Assembly: GCA_012965075.1 (NCBI GenBank)
Contig: DTSY01000137.1
Coordinates: 15,932-23,438 of the forward strand
Length of the DNA stretch: 7,507 nt
Source of the DNA: Gammaproteobacteria bacterium
Lineage (GTDB): Bacteria > Pseudomonadota > Gammaproteobacteria > Magnimaribacterales > Magnimaribacteraceae
Direction: 5' to 3'
Below, piece after piece: positions 6,387-7,507 of the stretch. Positions within the stretch are counted from its first letter, which is position 1. Every line of letters starts with the position of its first letter. The notes under the pieces were generated by a model. That model was not told the DNA's origin and searched no databases. It saw only the letters and a program-made list of their open reading frames with translations. Both the position numbers and the translations under genes were made by a program.

Positions 6387-7507
6387 ATGAAACAGGGGTT
6401 AAAACAACTACCTAAACAATCTCTAGCTCTAACTCCATTGCTTCAGAGTCAAATTAGACTTTTGTCTTTGCCTGGGAGAGAAATTCGCATGAGTCTAAAT
6501 GAACTTATCAAAGAGTTCTGTGAAGAAGAAAAAAGCAAAGAGTTTTTTCTTTTTAAAGATATAGTTTTAGGAGATCAATACAACTATCTGTTACAAAAAA
6601 GAAATCAACCCCTAGAGTATGAATATCTACTTTCTAAAGAGAGAGATATAAAAAGTATTCTTTTAGATCAACTCTACTTGCTAAATATCAAAGAACATGA
6701 AATTTCTATTGGGGAGTATCTAATTGATTCGATAAATAATGATGGAAGACTAGATATTAATTTAGATTTTGATGATATTTCTTTATTTGTTCATGAGTCT
6801 TTTAATCTCCAAATTGGAAAAAAAGAGATTGAAAAAGTCCTCTTAGTAATTCAAAACTTAGAACCTGTAGGATGTGGCTACAGAAATATACTCGAATCAT
6901 TGATGATTCAAACAGATAGCTTAGAAATAGAGGATAAAGAAAAGTTAATTATTAAGAAATTTCTTAAGGAATTTTCTGATGAGGACAAAGGCCAAGCTAA
7001 TTTAGATCCGAAAATAGAAAGCATTTTAAAACAACTAAATTTCAACCCCTGTAACCAAACGGATTCAAATGAAGTGAGCTATATTCGCCCAGATTTAATA
7101 ATAATTGAAAATGTAGGTAAATTGGAAGTAACTCTAAATGATACTTTTTTAATTGAATCTCTCACACATAAACTTAAAACTTCAGTTAAAAAGACTTCTT
7201 CAATAAAAAAAAATGAAGCCCTTTCCTTTATTAATGGGCTTGAGAGACGTCAGAAAACCCTCCTAGAAGTAGCTAAATTTATAGTTTCAAAACAAGAAAA
7301 ATTTTTGCTCAGTTCTAAAGAACTTTTGCCCTTATCATTAAAGCAAATTGCAAAGTCTACGGGAGTAAGTGAATCAACTGTTTCTAGGATAGTAAGATTT
7401 AAGTATCTACAATTACCTAATAGGAATATCCCCTTATCTTCTTTATTAGAAAAAAAGGTAACTTTAAGATCTTCTGGAGGTAAAGAAATTTCTCCTAATC
7501 AATTAAC
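6387..7507 (+). CDS. rpoN: RNA polymerase sigma-54 factor RpoN, divergent (3' truncated by window)
   Basis: The frame is open from ATG 6387 to the window end, giving 373 residues; E. coli RpoN has 477. Stop TAG 6381-6383 lies just upstream in frame, so the start is forced. Region I begins MKQGLKQLPKQSLALTPLLQ with IRLLSL. The acidic region II is short. The core-binding domain follows: EYLIDSINNDGRL (110-122), IEKVLLVIQNLEPVGCGYRN (148-167), SYIRPDLIIIENVGKLEVTLND (231-252). Next come INGLERRQKTLLEVAKFIV (282-300) and the helix-turn-helix LSLKQIAKSTGVSESTVSRIV (316-336). It starts 7 bases after lptB in the classical lptB-rpoN order. Oddities: the region I NPLLE motif is replaced by EEEKSKEF, the LDPRPG motif by FNPCNQ, and the nearly invariant PRGxFELKYFFS after the HTH by PNRNIPLSSLLEK (345-356 region). 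The RpoN box would lie downstream and cannot be judged. Family role: promoter recognition at -24/-12 with AAA+ activators. Confidence 0.92.
   Translation, partial: MKQGLKQLPKQSLALTPLLQSQIRLLSLPGREIRMSLNELIKEFCEEEKSKEFFLFKDIVLGDQYNYLLQKRNQPLEYEYLLSKERDIKSILLDQLYLLNIKEHEISIGEYLIDSINNDGRLDINLDFDDISLFVHESFNLQIGKKEIEKVLLVIQNLEPVGCGYRNILESLMIQTDSLEIEDKEKLIIKKFLKEFSDEDKGQANLDPKIESILKQLNFNPCNQTDSNEVSYIRPDLIIIENVGKLEVTLNDTFLIESLTHKLKTSVKKTSSIKKNEALSFINGLERRQKTLLEVAKFIVSKQEKFLLSSKELLPLSLKQIAKSTGVSESTVSRIVRFKYLQLPNRNIPLSSLLEKKVTLRSSGGKEISPNQL

Noticed and set aside
7205..7213. Run of nine As inside rpoN, a possible slippage or phase-variation site
   Set aside because: The run encodes Ile-Lys-Lys-Asn in frame and falls in a linker. 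Long A runs are expected in AT-rich coding DNA, and nothing else suggests programmed slippage.
1..7507. Mobile elements, CRISPR arrays, tRNA or rRNA genes, defence systems
   Set aside because: The window is almost completely filled by conserved envelope genes. No terminal inverted repeats, regularly spaced repeats, transposase motifs or tRNA-like folds were seen.

Overview
This AT-rich window (about one third GC by eye) comes from a diderm, LPS-making proteobacterium. Protein resemblances and gene order point to a Gammaproteobacterium. The high AT content, spacers of 1 to 15 bases and missing accessory genes suggest a streamlined genome of the free-living marine kind. That lineage guess is inference; no rRNA or other taxonomic marker is present.

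Layout from left to right. Positions 1-956 (+) hold the 3' part of a DegS/AlgW-type periplasmic serine protease with one PDZ domain. Converging on it from the minus strand is a two-gene unit, mlaC (2285-2890) then murA (1012-2271). A 103-base divergent region (2891-2993) carries a good extended -10 promoter for mlaC and a tiny ORF of unknown meaning. From 2994 a tight plus-strand operon runs off the right edge: yrbG-type Na+/Ca2+ exchanger, kdsD, an lptC-like gene, lptB, and rpoN (truncated by the window end).

The order is recognisably the E. coli locus mlaFEDCB-ibaG-murA <-> yrbG-kdsD-kdsC-lptCAB-rpoN, but condensed. From the left arm mlaF, mlaE, mlaD, mlaB and ibaG are absent, leaving mlaC directly upstream of murA. 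From the right arm kdsC and a separate lptA are absent. The lptC-like protein (243 aa) is longer than E. coli LptC (191 aa), and its C-terminal 60-70 residues resemble the second half of LptA. This suggests an LptC/LptA hybrid bridge and is the most interesting observation here. The sigma-54 gene is recognisable but lacks several motifs that are nearly universal in RpoN.

Functionally the genes serve the envelope: UDP-GlcNAc commitment to peptidoglycan (MurA), Kdo precursor synthesis (KdsD), LPS export (LptC-like, LptB), phospholipid trafficking (MlaC) and envelope-stress sensing (DegS). YrbG and RpoN are the usual passengers of this locus. No tRNA, rRNA, CRISPR, insertion sequence or phage feature was found.
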